Part shown: positions 51,920 to 58,964 of the stretch, piece by piece
How the letters are laid out: each line of letters begins with the position of its first letter
Position numbering within the stretch: position 1 is the stretch's first letter
DNA from: Janthinobacterium lividum
Lineage (GTDB): Bacteria; Pseudomonadota; Gammaproteobacteria; Burkholderiales; Burkholderiaceae_D
Assembly (NCBI RefSeq): GCF_011601275.1
Contig: NZ_JAAOLY010000018.1
Coordinates: 1-64,000 of the forward strand
Reading direction: 5' to 3'
DNA: 64,000 nt
Translations under genes and position numbers: made by a program
The notes under the pieces: model-generated
The model's input: only the letters and a program-made list of their open reading frames with translations
The model's database searches: none
Told to the model about the DNA's origin: nothing

Positions 51920-52668
51920 AATGCCACCTCCGCCAGCACGGAATCGCGCCATTTCACTTGCTGAATAGGCGTGCCGCTGGAGTGCGCCTTACCGGTGTCC
52001 ATCACGAAGGCATGCTCCCTGCCCTTCTCCGTCGGCACCCAATGGCCGGCAATGCTCTCTTGAAGGCCAGCCTGCACCAGCAGCTGGTTGAACGCCTTGG
52101 CACTCTTGACGAAGCGGCTGCCCAGCTCCGTTGGCGTGTAGTAAATGTCCTGGCTGGGCGTGGCCAGGTGCGTGCGCTCCATCAATTGCAGCATGTTCAC
52201 GCCGGTCAGCGCGGCCGTGCCCTGATTCGCGCTGATAGCCGCAGCGTTCTTGTCGAGCCCGATCAGGCGCGCAATGCCGAAGATCGCGCGGAATTCCTTG
52301 GCGGGCGAGACTGCGCTGCGCGCGGGCGCGGCGGCCGGTGCCTGGCCGGTGGCCACCGCGTCGAAGGTGCGGATGACTTCCAGGTGGAACTTGGCGCTGA
52401 TCCACATGGCGTAGGCGTAGACCAGCTCGCGGCACACGTAGGTGCCTTGATTCAGGCCGCCTTTGATTACCGATACAGGGATTTCTGTATCCGTCATTTC
52501 CTCGGCCAAAGCCTTGGTTTTCTCGTTTTCCAGCCACAGCGAGGGACCGTGTCGGCGCTCGCCACCGGCAGCCTGATGCAAATCGTTCAGGCGAAAACGC
52601 CCTGCGCTGTCGGTCGCGATCAGCGTATTCGCTATCGTGATGCCTTTGTGTTGTACAATTTCGGTCAT
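51916..52668 (-). CDS. KilA-N domain protein
   Basis: From ATG 52668 (MTEIVQHKGITIANTLIATD), 250 aa; a longer version would need TTG at 52698. The N-terminal KilA-N domain has RFRLNDLHQAAGGERRHGPS, then WLENEKTKALAEEM and TYVCRELVYAYAMWIS, the usual DNA-binding form. A C-terminal part (ALTGVNMLQLMERTHLATPS and YYTPTELGSRFVKSAKAFNQ) reads as a phage antirepressor-type C-terminal domain. It probably regulates early gene expression or host functions. Confidence 0.9.
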   Translation of the reverse strand: MTEIVQHKGITIANTLIATDSAGRFRLNDLHQAAGGERRHGPSLWLENEKTKALAEEMTDTEIPVSVIKGGLNQGTYVCRELVYAYAMWISAKFHLEVIRTFDAVATGQAPAAAPARSAVSPAKEFRAIFGIARLIGLDKNAAAISANQGTAALTGVNMLQLMERTHLATPSQDIYYTPTELGSRFVKSAKAFNQLLVQAGLQESIAGHWVPTEKGREHAFVMDTGKAHSSGTPIQQVKWRDSVLAEVAL

Positions 52669-52699
52669 AAATTCTTTCGCGAATTTTTGTTGTTTCAAG

Positions 52700-52725
52700 G
52701 AAGCCCGCCTGCCAGCGGGCTTTTT
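52700..52725. terminator. Bidirectional hairpin between KilA-N and its upstream small gene
   Basis: AAGCCCGC pairs across CTGCCA with GCGGGCTT and six Ts on the plus strand; the minus strand has a weaker U run. It lies directly after the small 52726-52890 gene, where early transcription may pause unless antiterminated. Confidence 0.75.
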
Positions 52726-52890
52726 TCATTTCTGGCCTTGCAGTTCCTGCAGCATTGCTTCGTAGTGCTGGCGGGTCCGCACATGGCCGGGGTCGACCGG
52801 CAATTCGTTCTCGACGTGCTCGTGCTGCTGGTCGCCCTGCCGTACATACGTCGGCGCGCCGCCTTCCGGCTGCAACGTCGCCAGGGTCAA
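52726..52890 (-). CDS. Small early protein (54 aa)
   Basis: From TTG 52890, which overlaps the XRE gene stop as TTGA, the frame reads MTLATLQPEGGAPTYVRQGD and ends QHYEAMLQELQGQK at a TGA at 52726. The whole span between the two genes is open and the overlap is the common phage coupling. The product is charged, with no motif. Its place suggests a small regulator or anti-host peptide. Confidence 0.55.
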   Translation of the reverse strand: MTLATLQPEGGAPTYVRQGDQQHEHVENELPVDPGHVRTRQHYEAMLQELQGQK

Positions 52891-53150
52891 GCCGCCACCT
52901 CGGCGCGCGCGATGCGCTTGAGCTCGCGGATCGGCACGTCGAACACCTCGTGCATGCGGATCAGCAATGAGGCACCGATAGGCAGGCGACCGTGACGAAT
53001 CTTGGAAATCACTGGCGGCGCGACCTCGAGCGCGCGGGCCAGGGCCGCATCATTCTTCGGGCCCTTGGCCAGCAGCATGTCGAGCAAATCATTGTTGCCG
53101 GCATGGTTGTCCAGCGAGCGGTACGGCGATTCGGTTGTTGCTTGCGTCAT
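52887..53150 (-). CDS. XRE-type helix-turn-helix regulator
   Basis: The 87-aa protein has a compact HTH: LLDMLLAKGPKNDAALARAL, then EVAPPVISKIRHGRLPIGAS. The typical A..L.v....IS.ir.g..p form is that of small XRE/Cro-like proteins. A C-terminal VFDVPIRELKRI follows. It could act as a second Cro or a CII-like activator in this early operon. It is coupled to the gene downstream. Confidence 0.85.
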   Translation of the reverse strand: MTQATTESPYRSLDNHAGNNDLLDMLLAKGPKNDAALARALEVAPPVISKIRHGRLPIGASLLIRMHEVFDVPIRELKRIARAEVAA

Positions 53151-53225
53151 GTCATGTTCCTAATTGATGGTGATTAAAGTGGCCGATTCCGGCCATGCGA
53201 TGCTGTAGCTGTCGGGTGCGGTTCG

Positions 53226-53441
53226 TTACGGCGGTTCGCGCCGCGGCACCTCGTATTTCTTCGCCACCCTGTCGGTGGCATCGCGCCATTTCTGGCGCGC
53301 TTCTTTGTGCGCAGCCTTCGCCGCGCTCTCGCCCTCCCCGTCTTTGGCGCCCTGCAAGTCCTTCTCGGCCTGGCGGTAGATCATCGATCGCTGGAACACC
53401 AGCTCTTTCTCCTCGGCTGTAACCTCGGCACGTTTATTCAA
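53226..53441 (-). CDS. Small charged helical protein
   Basis: I start at TTG 53441 because GGAGG lies 7 nt before it and no ATG precedes in frame near a ribosome-binding site; 71 aa (MNKRAEVTAEEKELVFQRSM). Helical and rich in Lys and Glu (AAKAAHKEARQKWRDATDRV), with a basic Pro-rich end. Early operon position suggests a small regulatory protein. No family. Confidence 0.55.
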   Translation of the reverse strand: MNKRAEVTAEEKELVFQRSMIYRQAEKDLQGAKDGEGESAAKAAHKEARQKWRDATDRVAKKYEVPRREPP

Positions 53442-53458
53442 TAGCTGCCTCCATGCCG

Positions 53459-53749
53459 TTAAACCCGCATCCGCACGACGCGCGGGACGACGCCAAAGCA
53501 CGGGCGCGGTGCCGGCGAAATCTGGGCCCTGTTATTTACTGATTTGGGCCTAGCTCCGCTGGAAAACGGCGGCGTATCATTCCGTTTCGGCCTGGCGTCC
53601 AGGTGATTGCGGATGATTACGATGGTGCATTCGTTCAGCACATCGCTGACGCTCTTGCGCATCGCAGTGCACGCGGCTTGCAAGGCATCCTTGTTGTCGT
53701 CCGTGATGTAACCCTTGACGAGTGCGGTACGTTTTTGTTTCTGCTTCAT
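53459..53749 (-). CDS. Small regulator-like protein, possible ribbon-helix-helix
   Basis: From ATG 53749, which has AGGAG 8 nt upstream; 96 aa. The N-terminal 50 residues (RTALVKGYITDDNKDALQAA, TAMRKSVSDVLNECTIVII) have the strand-helix-helix layout of CopG/Arc-like DNA-binding proteins. The C-terminal 45 residues are Pro/Arg-rich and disordered. It belongs to the cro operon and might bind early operators. Confidence 0.6.
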   Translation of the reverse strand: MKQKQKRTALVKGYITDDNKDALQAACTAMRKSVSDVLNECTIVIIRNHLDARPKRNDTPPFSSGARPKSVNNRAQISPAPRPCFGVVPRVVRMRV

Positions 53750-53820
53750 GGTTTTCTCCTGGTGGTCGGTGTTACAGGGTTTGGGTACAGCGAAAATGCA
53801 GGGTGGTGCTTGGTGCTGTT

Positions 53821-53958
53821 TTACGGTGGGCGCTCGCTGGCGGGCGATGCGCACTCTTCGAGCGGCGCGCCGCGAGGCGGCTGATGCGGTTCGAGCAGCG
53901 GGATGCGCACGAAGTCGGCCGCCGGGCGCGGCGGGGAAATTGGGATCAGGCGGATCAT
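53821..53958 (-). CDS. Tiny Pro-rich protein (45 aa)
   Basis: From ATG 53958, which overlaps the Cro-like stop as ATGA, the frame reads MIRLIPISPPRPAADFVRIP and ends CASPASERPP at 53821. Only the overlap supports it; there is no good ribosome-binding site or known motif. Confidence 0.42.
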   Translation of the reverse strand: MIRLIPISPPRPAADFVRIPLLEPHQPPRGAPLEECASPASERPP

Positions 53959-54278
53959 GGCTTCGCGCCCACATCGATGCCGACAGCGGCCCGCAGCGGC
54001 ACGGTGTCGAAGATGGCGTTCGTAGTGGGCGGCTGGCGGCCGGCGTGGTCAGGATCGACAGCGACCAGTTCGGGCCATATCTTGTGCCAGTCATCAGGGC
54101 GAAGCTCTTGACGCGTTACCCTGCCGCTCGTCTCCCTTTCGATGGCTGGGCAGTGCCGAATCGCAACCGGGCGGATGTTTTCAATCCACTGATGCAGCAG
54201 CGCAGGAGAAACGTTGATCGCACGAGCAAATTCAGCCTTCTTCGTGCCTGACTCGATGAGGTAGTTTTTGAGGTTCAT
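53955..54278 (-). CDS. Cro/YdaS-like early regulator
   Basis: The 107-aa protein starts MNLKNYLIESGTKKAEFARA, then INVSPALLHQWIENIRPVAI and RHCPAIERETSGRVTRQELR. This is the YdaS_antitoxin/Cro-like HTH used as Cro in many lambdoid phages. It lies divergent from the repressor, and its -10 box ends 7 bp before its ATG, so the mRNA is likely leaderless. It should repress repressor transcription by binding the operators at 54288-54350 and so favour lytic growth. Confidence 0.88.
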   Translation of the reverse strand: MNLKNYLIESGTKKAEFARAINVSPALLHQWIENIRPVAIRHCPAIERETSGRVTRQELRPDDWHKIWPELVAVDPDHAGRQPPTTNAIFDTVPLRAAVGIDVGAKP

Positions 54279-54284
54279 GTCGCA

Positions 54285-54352
54285 ATAATAGCATTGCTAG
54301 TATTAAAGTCAATAGCATAGCTCGTTGCGCTCTTAAATAGCATCGCTATACT
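54285..54352. promoter_or_regulatory. Divergent immunity promoters and three operators
   Basis: Leftward: -35 TTGACT (54312-54307), 16-bp spacer, -10 TATTAT (54290-54285). Rightward: -35 TTGCGC (54325-54330), 16-bp spacer, -10 TATACT (54347-54352). Three copies of an AATAGCAT-like operator lie at 54288-54303, 54311-54326 and 54336-54350; the clearest, ATAGC-N-GCTAT-type, is palindromic. Both -10 boxes end 6-7 bp before the start codons. This is the O/P region of a lambdoid switch. Confidence 0.82.
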
Positions 54353-54358
54353 CCGCTT

Positions 54359-55123
54359 ATGAAAAAAGAACCCAAAGCCTTAGAAAATTGGCAGATTGAA
54401 GACGCGCAGCGACTGAAGTCGCTCTTTGATGCGCGCGAGCCAAAGATTTCCCAGGCTGAATTTGGCGCAAAATTCGAGATCGGCTCTCAGGGCATGGTCT
54501 GGCAGTATGTGGCGGCACGCCGCCCACTTAATATCAAAGCGGCTACCGCCTTTGCCCGTGGCTTGGGCGTGAATGTCGAAGAAATTAGCCCAACAATTGC
54601 TAAAGAAATTGCCGCAGCGGCCTCCCATACCGGCGCATCAGCTGGCGCGCAGAGCGTGCCAGGCGCCAGCCCAGTAACGGATGATGAGGATATGGCGCCG
54701 GTGATGGTTCGCATTCGCATGGTGCCTGAGCATCTGCGCGCGGGGATTACAGGGTTTGAGGCAGATCATACTTTTGAGGACGGAGGACATCTACACGTCC
54801 CTCGTCAATGGCTTGAAGAGAATGACCTCACTCCAAATGCCCTTCTAGCCATCAAGATCAAAGGCGACAGCATGGTCCCGATGATGTACGAGGGAGACAT
54901 TGCCGTAGTGAACGTCAAGGACAAAAACCGCGTGAACGGCGGAGTTTTCGCATTGAACTACAAAGGTGAACCGGTCGTGAAACGCTTGAAATATGAGCGC
55001 CGCGAATGGTATCTGACATCGGAAAATCCTGATTTCCAGCAGGAGCCTTGCAGAACAAGCGACTGCAATGTCGTCGGCCGCGTCGTGCGCTTTGAGCCAC
55101 GCAATTTCAAGGATCGCTTGTGA
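54359..55123 (+). CDS. CI-like prophage repressor (HTH + S24 peptidase)
   Basis: The 254-aa protein has an N-terminal HTH (ISQAEFGAKFEIGSQGMVWQ, then YVAARRPLNIKAATAFARGL). A linker follows with an Ala-Gly at about 128-129 (HLRAGITG), then an S24 peptidase domain with nucleophile Ser171 (KGDSMVPMM) and Lys208 (EPVVKRL). RecA-stimulated self-cleavage after DNA damage would release the operators. The ATG coincides with the expected transcript start, giving a leaderless mRNA, as for lambda cI from PRM. It should bind the operators on both sides (54288-54350 and 57647-57686). Confidence 0.95.
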   Translation: MKKEPKALENWQIEDAQRLKSLFDAREPKISQAEFGAKFEIGSQGMVWQYVAARRPLNIKAATAFARGLGVNVEEISPTIAKEIAAAASHTGASAGAQSVPGASPVTDDEDMAPVMVRIRMVPEHLRAGITGFEADHTFEDGGHLHVPRQWLEENDLTPNALLAIKIKGDSMVPMMYEGDIAVVNVKDKNRVNGGVFALNYKGEPVVKRLKYERREWYLTSENPDFQQEPCRTSDCNVVGRVVRFEPRNFKDRL

Positions 55124-55188
55124 GTGCTACGCAAGGTGCGGCTCACCCACCAGGCTGCACTTTACGAACAATCATATCGACTGACACT

Positions 55189-55512
55189 ATGATCATAAAA
55201 ACACTAATATTTTCTGCTGGTCTCGCTCTTTCATTTGCGGCTGGCGCAGCGCCCTGTAACAAGACGGCCGCCCAAGAAGTGCAGCGCGGCCTCAGCGAAT
55301 TCGCCAAGTCTCACATCGAGGGCGACCATCTGACAGTCCATTGGACGTACGCAATCGAGAAGCAACCCGAGGCAAAGCGCCTGCAGATGGTCACAACCTA
55401 TGCGGATATGGATGCGTGCCTTGGTGGTGCTGCGCGCGAGATCATGTTCTATCGCAAGGGCAAGTTGATGGGGATTGCCTCGCCAAATACCGGTGTACGT
55501 CTGTTGAAATAA
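55189..55512 (+). CDS. Small secreted protein, lysogenic-conversion candidate
   Basis: Starting at ATG 55189 the 107-aa product has a signal peptide (MIIKTLIFSAGLALSFAAGA) with cleavage near AGAAPC. The mature part (TVHWTYAIEKQPEAKRLQMV, CLGGAAREIMFYRKGKLMG) has two cysteines. The longer frame from 55120 would place the signal internally, so I reject it. It follows the repressor directly and may be expressed from the lysogen. Function unknown. Confidence 0.66.
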   Translation: MIIKTLIFSAGLALSFAAGAAPCNKTAAQEVQRGLSEFAKSHIEGDHLTVHWTYAIEKQPEAKRLQMVTTYADMDACLGGAAREIMFYRKGKLMGIASPNTGVRLLK

Positions 55513-55548
55513 TCTACTTACTGTGCAAGTAGCCTTCTATTGCGAAGA

Positions 55549-56433
55549 ATGAATAATAAATCAACCAATACCATTAGCGCATCAGGTTTAAATGTTTATT
55601 TTTTGCTATCTGAAGCTTGCCTACTGGAAGGAAATCATACTCACCCAGCCTGGCGGGTACAGGTAGCAACGCCACTAGCCACGCGTGCGCTCCCAATGAT
55701 TGCGAAATGGGTTGATGGGCACCTTGCATTCTGTGTCGAGTTGGCTTGTGCTTTGGCAGCGCAAGCTCTTCGCCTTCCAGTACCGGCACCCGGCATTATC
55801 ATCGCGCCCAAGAGTTATCTGCCCTCACTCCCCTTAACAGCAAAAGGCGAATACATTTTGCTTGTTGGCAGTGAGTATAAGAATGCCGACGCGTTTTTCG
55901 CTCAAGTTACAGCAAACAATCCAGCTGCCGAGGAGTTTATTTGGAGCAAGCTGTGCTCGAGCAATGCTGGGGCAGTTGGAGCTGCTTGGGATGAGTTGGT
56001 GGCAAATGATGACCGACATCACCAAAATGCCCTGTTTGATGGTGTAAATTGGTGGTTGTTTGACCACGACCGGGCCCTGATGTCGACAGGTCCATTTAGT
56101 AAAAATCCTTTCGATCCGCAGCTGCGCGCCGCACTGGTTAGCTTCACAGCTAAGTGTAATATTCTGGCCGATCAGATGGTAGCGAGGCGCCCAGGATCGC
56201 ATGGCATATTGGATCAGCCCCTTGAGTTAGAGAAGCGAAAAATTGAACTCAGCCTACTAAGCTCCCGTACGGCTAGCTGGACTGCTGATGACCCGAAGAT
56301 ACGGGACATTCTAGCTACCACTGCTATACTAATTACAGCCATTGAACTACGACTCCCTGCCCTAGCGCAGCACCTTCAAACACGAGTTTTGCAACCCAGC
56401 GCTGAATCACTATGGACATCGAACACGGATTAA
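55549..56433 (+). CDS. HipA-like kinase fold protein
   Basis: From ATG 55549 the 294-aa protein shows the HipA_2-type kinase layout. A nucleotide-binding strand is ALPMIAKWVDGHLAFCVELA (Lys53, Glu64), followed by LRLPVPAPGIII. The catalytic loop is WDELVANDDRHHQN (147-160; Asp-Arg-x2-x-Asn form) and the metal loop is WWLFDHDRALM (169-178; DFG-like). It lacks the HipA N-terminal domain. Such kinases phosphorylate protein or tRNA-synthetase targets in HipA; the target here is unknown. Its 3' end overlaps the next gene by 22 bp, which suggests a pair. No HipB-like antitoxin is adjacent; the phage repressor lies upstream. Confidence 0.78.
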   Translation: MNNKSTNTISASGLNVYFLLSEACLLEGNHTHPAWRVQVATPLATRALPMIAKWVDGHLAFCVELACALAAQALRLPVPAPGIIIAPKSYLPSLPLTAKGEYILLVGSEYKNADAFFAQVTANNPAAEEFIWSKLCSSNAGAVGAAWDELVANDDRHHQNALFDGVNWWLFDHDRALMSTGPFSKNPFDPQLRAALVSFTAKCNILADQMVARRPGSHGILDQPLELEKRKIELSLLSSRTASWTADDPKIRDILATTAILITAIELRLPALAQHLQTRVLQPSAESLWTSNTD

Positions 56434-57284
56434 AATTTGATCTCCCGCAGATTTCGGCGAGATTTGCCCCGGTCTACTGGGAGCCGATGGTTGGAAGCGC
56501 TGAGCGAATAACAGCGCTAGTTGCCATCGAGCCGGAGCTTGGAAGCTCGGATCTAACGCCGACGGCACATCTTATCCTTCCCCTGAAGCGCCTAAAGGCA
56601 ATGCTTGGAATTGCGAGAGGGAGTTCGGCTCACGGAATACTCGGCCATGTTGCAGATTTCATGACTTCTCGACTCAATGCAGGTTTGACTTTGGAGGAGT
56701 TGGACGCACCGTTTGGCGGATTCACCATAGGAAATCCTCGCTCAATAAAGGCATTTTCAGAGGAGCAAGTGATATCTGGCGCTGTCCAGATGGTTTCCGC
56801 CCTCGGCGATGTTGAAGATATTCTAGAGGCTGATATTAATCAGCGAAGGTCATCCGCAACTACGCTGGCCTTCTTGCGATCTGTGCAGGCTGATTTTTCA
56901 GTGGATCACAAAGAGCGACGCAAGCGATTTTTCAAACGATTTTCTCCCGACGGAACTCGGCAGGTAACATTAGATTACGCGTATGAAAAATGGCTTGTGC
57001 AGTTTGCAAGCCTTCCTTCGACTTTAGGTCAGGCGCCATATTTAGCCAAGGAAGCCGAAAGCAAAATTCTGGAACTGATCACGGCGAGGAAATTTGTAAA
57101 TACCAGCACTGAATCCGTTTTAATTATTAATAGACAACCAATGCTGGAATTCAGTGGTGAACTGAGAAAACTTGCGGATGATTCAAATTCGCAGTTTTCT
57201 TGGCTTGCTCAAGAACATGGTGTGCGCCCGATTGAAGTAACGTCAAAGCATGAAGCAGTGAGTGCACTAGAATCTTTCGCCTGA
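56412..57284 (+). CDS. Unknown partner of the HipA-like kinase
   Basis: The 290-aa protein starts inside the kinase gene (22-bp overlap), so translation is linked. A beta-rich N-terminal part (FAPVYWEPMVGSAERITALV, AHLILPLKRLKAML) is followed by helical regions (QVISGAVQMVSALGDVEDIL; EKWLVQFASLP). I do not recognise a domain. Proteins beginning with a short 'PVYW.P..GS.ER' phrase beside HipA-like kinases seem to recur, though I cannot name the family. It may be a substrate, sensor or neutraliser of the kinase. Confidence 0.68.
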   Translation: MDIEHGLKFDLPQISARFAPVYWEPMVGSAERITALVAIEPELGSSDLTPTAHLILPLKRLKAMLGIARGSSAHGILGHVADFMTSRLNAGLTLEELDAPFGGFTIGNPRSIKAFSEEQVISGAVQMVSALGDVEDILEADINQRRSSATTLAFLRSVQADFSVDHKERRKRFFKRFSPDGTRQVTLDYAYEKWLVQFASLPSTLGQAPYLAKEAESKILELITARKFVNTSTESVLIINRQPMLEFSGELRKLADDSNSQFSWLAQEHGVRPIEVTSKHEAVSALESFA

Positions 57285-57293
57285 AGCTAACTG

Positions 57294-57572
57294 GTGCAAC
57301 TATACGCCGCCATCATCAAAATCAAGCAAGTACAGCTGGCTGTGGTCCGGGTCGAGCCGGAGCATACTTGGCCGTCTACTGGCCCGGCCGCCCTGTTCCA
57401 TGCACAGCAGTTCCTCCCTACCCTGCCTATTCTGCTACTGGCGCCGCGCGTCGGCGGATTCTCGCGCAGCTACTCCACGTTCGACATCGGACCGCTGATC
57501 AACCAGATCAACGCTGACAAAATCGAATGGCAGGCCTGCCGGCCGCCACCGCCTCCCGAAATGCCCTTCTAA
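57294..57572 (+). CDS. Small phage protein downstream of the kinase pair
   Basis: From GTG 57294 the 92-aa product reads QLYAAIIKIKQVQLAVVRVE, then PILLLAPRVGGFSRSYSTFD and ACRPPPPPEMPF. The Pro-rich end and hydrophobic middle resemble small phage proteins with no assigned role. It is the last gene before a terminator at 57584-57609, so it closes the repressor-side plus-strand unit. Confidence 0.55.
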   Translation: MQLYAAIIKIKQVQLAVVRVEPEHTWPSTGPAALFHAQQFLPTLPILLLAPRVGGFSRSYSTFDIGPLINQINADKIEWQACRPPPPPEMPF

Positions 57573-57583
57573 GCACGCATACC

Positions 57584-57609
57584 AGCCTCGACGATTCGGG
57601 GCTTTTTTT
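57584..57609 (+). terminator. Intrinsic terminator closing the immunity-region genes
   Basis: AGCCTCG (57584-57590) pairs across ACGATT with CGGGGCT (57597-57603) and is followed by seven Ts. It separates the repressor/HipA-like unit from the early rightward promoter. Confidence 0.85.
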
Positions 57610-57646
57610 CGCCTATCGCACACCGTTATTGAAATTTCGCATTTTT

Positions 57647-57688
57647 ACTAGCAATGCTATTGCGCTATTAAAATAGCTTTGCTATTAT
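57647..57688 (+). promoter_or_regulatory. Early rightward promoter with two repressor operators
   Basis: -35 TTGCGC (57660-57665), a 17-bp spacer and -10 TATTAT (57683-57688) form a promoter. It is overlapped by operators TAGCAATGCTA-like (57647-57662) and AAATAGCTTTGCTATT (57671-57686), matching those beside the repressor. Repressor here would silence the recombination operon. Confidence 0.82.
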
Positions 57689-57720
57689 TCATTCATCGAT
57701 AGCAAACACAGGAGTACGAC

Positions 57721-57810
57721 ATGTCCCCAGCAGAGCTCGCAGCACTTGAAGCGGTCCTCATCGCCCACGGCGAAGTGATCCCGGCAATCGCAATCCCAGC
57801 GCGCGGCTGA
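57721..57810 (+). CDS. Leader-like small protein (29 aa)
   Basis: From ATG 57721 with AGGAG 6 nt upstream, the product reads MSPAELAALEAVLIAHGEVI and ends at a TGA at 57810. It is the first coding sequence behind the early promoter and ends 6 nt before the next start, so it may act as a translation-coupling leader or a tiny protein. Confidence 0.5.
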   Translation: MSPAELAALEAVLIAHGEVIPAIAIPARG

Positions 57811-57815
57811 TCGCC

Positions 57816-58040
57816 ATGAAGATTGACTCGAACATCAGCGCCGCCAAAACCACCAACGACAGCCATTGCGCCGGCTTGGTCGCCAGCATCGGCTGCCCGC
57901 GCCGCCTGGAAATCTGCAACTCGTTCGGTACCAGTCTGCCGCGTGGTCAGTTGCAGTACCTGGAATGCGGCGCTGCCGCCGTGCTACGCGCCGAGGGCTA
58001 CCGCAACTACACCGGCCCCTGGCGGACGAAAGAAGTATGA
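57816..58040 (+). CDS. Small early protein
   Basis: The 74-aa protein (MKIDSNISAAKTTNDSHCAG) has a Cys-rich middle (GCPRRLEICNS, LECGAAAVL) but no fixed zinc motif. It overlaps the next start by 4 nt (ATGA). Early rightward position in lambdoid phages is typical of host-takeover genes. Function unknown. Confidence 0.68.
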   Translation: MKIDSNISAAKTTNDSHCAGLVASIGCPRRLEICNSFGTSLPRGQLQYLECGAAAVLRAEGYRNYTGPWRTKEV

Positions 58041-58270
58041 GTGCCCGCGACGCCCTGCCCGGTCTATTCACAGCCCCAACAGCACGCGCAACGCTTCGCA
58101 AGTACAACGTGTCGATCAAATTTGAGGACGGAAATTTTGAGGCAACTGCCTGGGCAGGAAGCCCGAATCAAGCGCATGAGCTGGCGCGAGTAGATGCGCG
58201 TATGGCGTCTTGCAGCGGCACGTTTTATGGCCGCGAGCTGGGGTGGACTGCAGAGCTGGCAAAGGTTTAG
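58037..58270 (+). CDS. Small early protein
   Basis: From ATG 58037 (MSARDALPGLFTAPTARATL), 77 aa. It is a compact beta/alpha protein (KYNVSIKFEDGNFEATAWAG, ELARVDARMAS), the form seen in small phage early proteins. The ATGA overlap fixes the start; a longer frame from 57866 is an artefact. Confidence 0.68.
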   Translation: MSARDALPGLFTAPTARATLRKYNVSIKFEDGNFEATAWAGSPNQAHELARVDARMASCSGTFYGRELGWTAELAKV

Positions 58271-58415
58271 CGGTCGCCCGCGCCGTAGTTCAAGGCGGGA
58301 CAGGCCGGCGGGCCAGATAAATGCCCTGTGGGATCAGCATGCCCCGATTGATCTTCGTGAGGATCAGGCGCCCGGGGAAGCCCGGCGCCACAACCAACCT
58401 TGAAGGAAATACAGC

Positions 58416-58595
58416 ATGTCGAAATTCAAAAAAGACCAAAAAGTGAACGTGAAGGGCACGAAAACCGCGCCTACGGACCGCCCAGGAAAATTTGTGCAGA
58501 CGCATCCGGGCGCCCGCGGCGACTTCCTGGAAGTGCTGCTGGACGGCTCGACGCAAAGCCAGCGCTTCCGCCCTTCGCAGGTGTCGGCAGCCTGA
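58416..58595 (+). CDS. Small basic protein
   Basis: From ATG 58416, with AAGGAA 8 nt upstream; 59 aa. MSKFKKDQKVNVKGTKTAPT, then PGKFVQTHPGARGDFLEVLL and TQSQRFRPSQVSAA. It reads like a small SH3/KOW-type beta barrel that might bind RNA or DNA. Short but well supported by its ribosome-binding site and composition. Confidence 0.62.
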   Translation: MSKFKKDQKVNVKGTKTAPTDRPGKFVQTHPGARGDFLEVLLDGSTQSQRFRPSQVSAA

Positions 58596-58832
58596 TTTTA
58601 AGCACGGGCTAGTCGCCCTGGCCCGTCTCGTCGGCGTAACCGGCGGCCAACAGAGCAAGGGATGGGCGTGAACTTCGCCTCGATCTTCGCGCAGTTAAAG
58701 CGAAGGCCGGCCTTGAAGCAGCTGGATTTGTGACCAGCCCCTTGCTTTGTTGGCGGCCCATCAGCCGCAGGAATCACACGCCCGACGGATTTTCCCGGGT
58801 CGCCAGCAACCCATTAACCAGAGGAGCAGAAC
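58596..58832. other. Gap in the early rightward operon
   Basis: No gene was found in 58596-58832. It holds GC-rich sequence with no terminator-like hairpin or clear promoter, only a GAGGAG ribosome-binding site at its end for the next gene. A similar 145-bp gap lies at 58271-58415. Confidence 0.45.
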
Positions 58833-58964
58833 ATGAGCTACATCATCACCATCCGCACCGCCGACGGCGTGCGCAGCTATCCCGCCATTGGCGACCTGGG
58901 TGCGCTACAGGACGCGGCCTATGACGATGGCGCCTTGGGCGTGACGGCGATGGTGCGTCCATGA
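58833..58964 (+). CDS. Small early protein (43 aa)
   Basis: From ATG 58833 with GAGGAG 7 nt upstream; MSYIITIRTADGVRSYPAIG, then DLGALQDAAYDDGALGVTAM and VRP. The form is that of a small phage protein with a beta hairpin and a helix, seen beside DUF3268 genes. It overlaps the next start by 4 nt. Confidence 0.62.
   Translation: MSYIITIRTADGVRSYPAIGDLGALQDAAYDDGALGVTAMVRP

Noticed and set aside
55549-56433. Classical HipBA toxin-antitoxin
   Set aside because: No HipB-like HTH gene overlaps the kinase, and the HipA N-terminal domain is missing; the phage repressor upstream is of S24 type.
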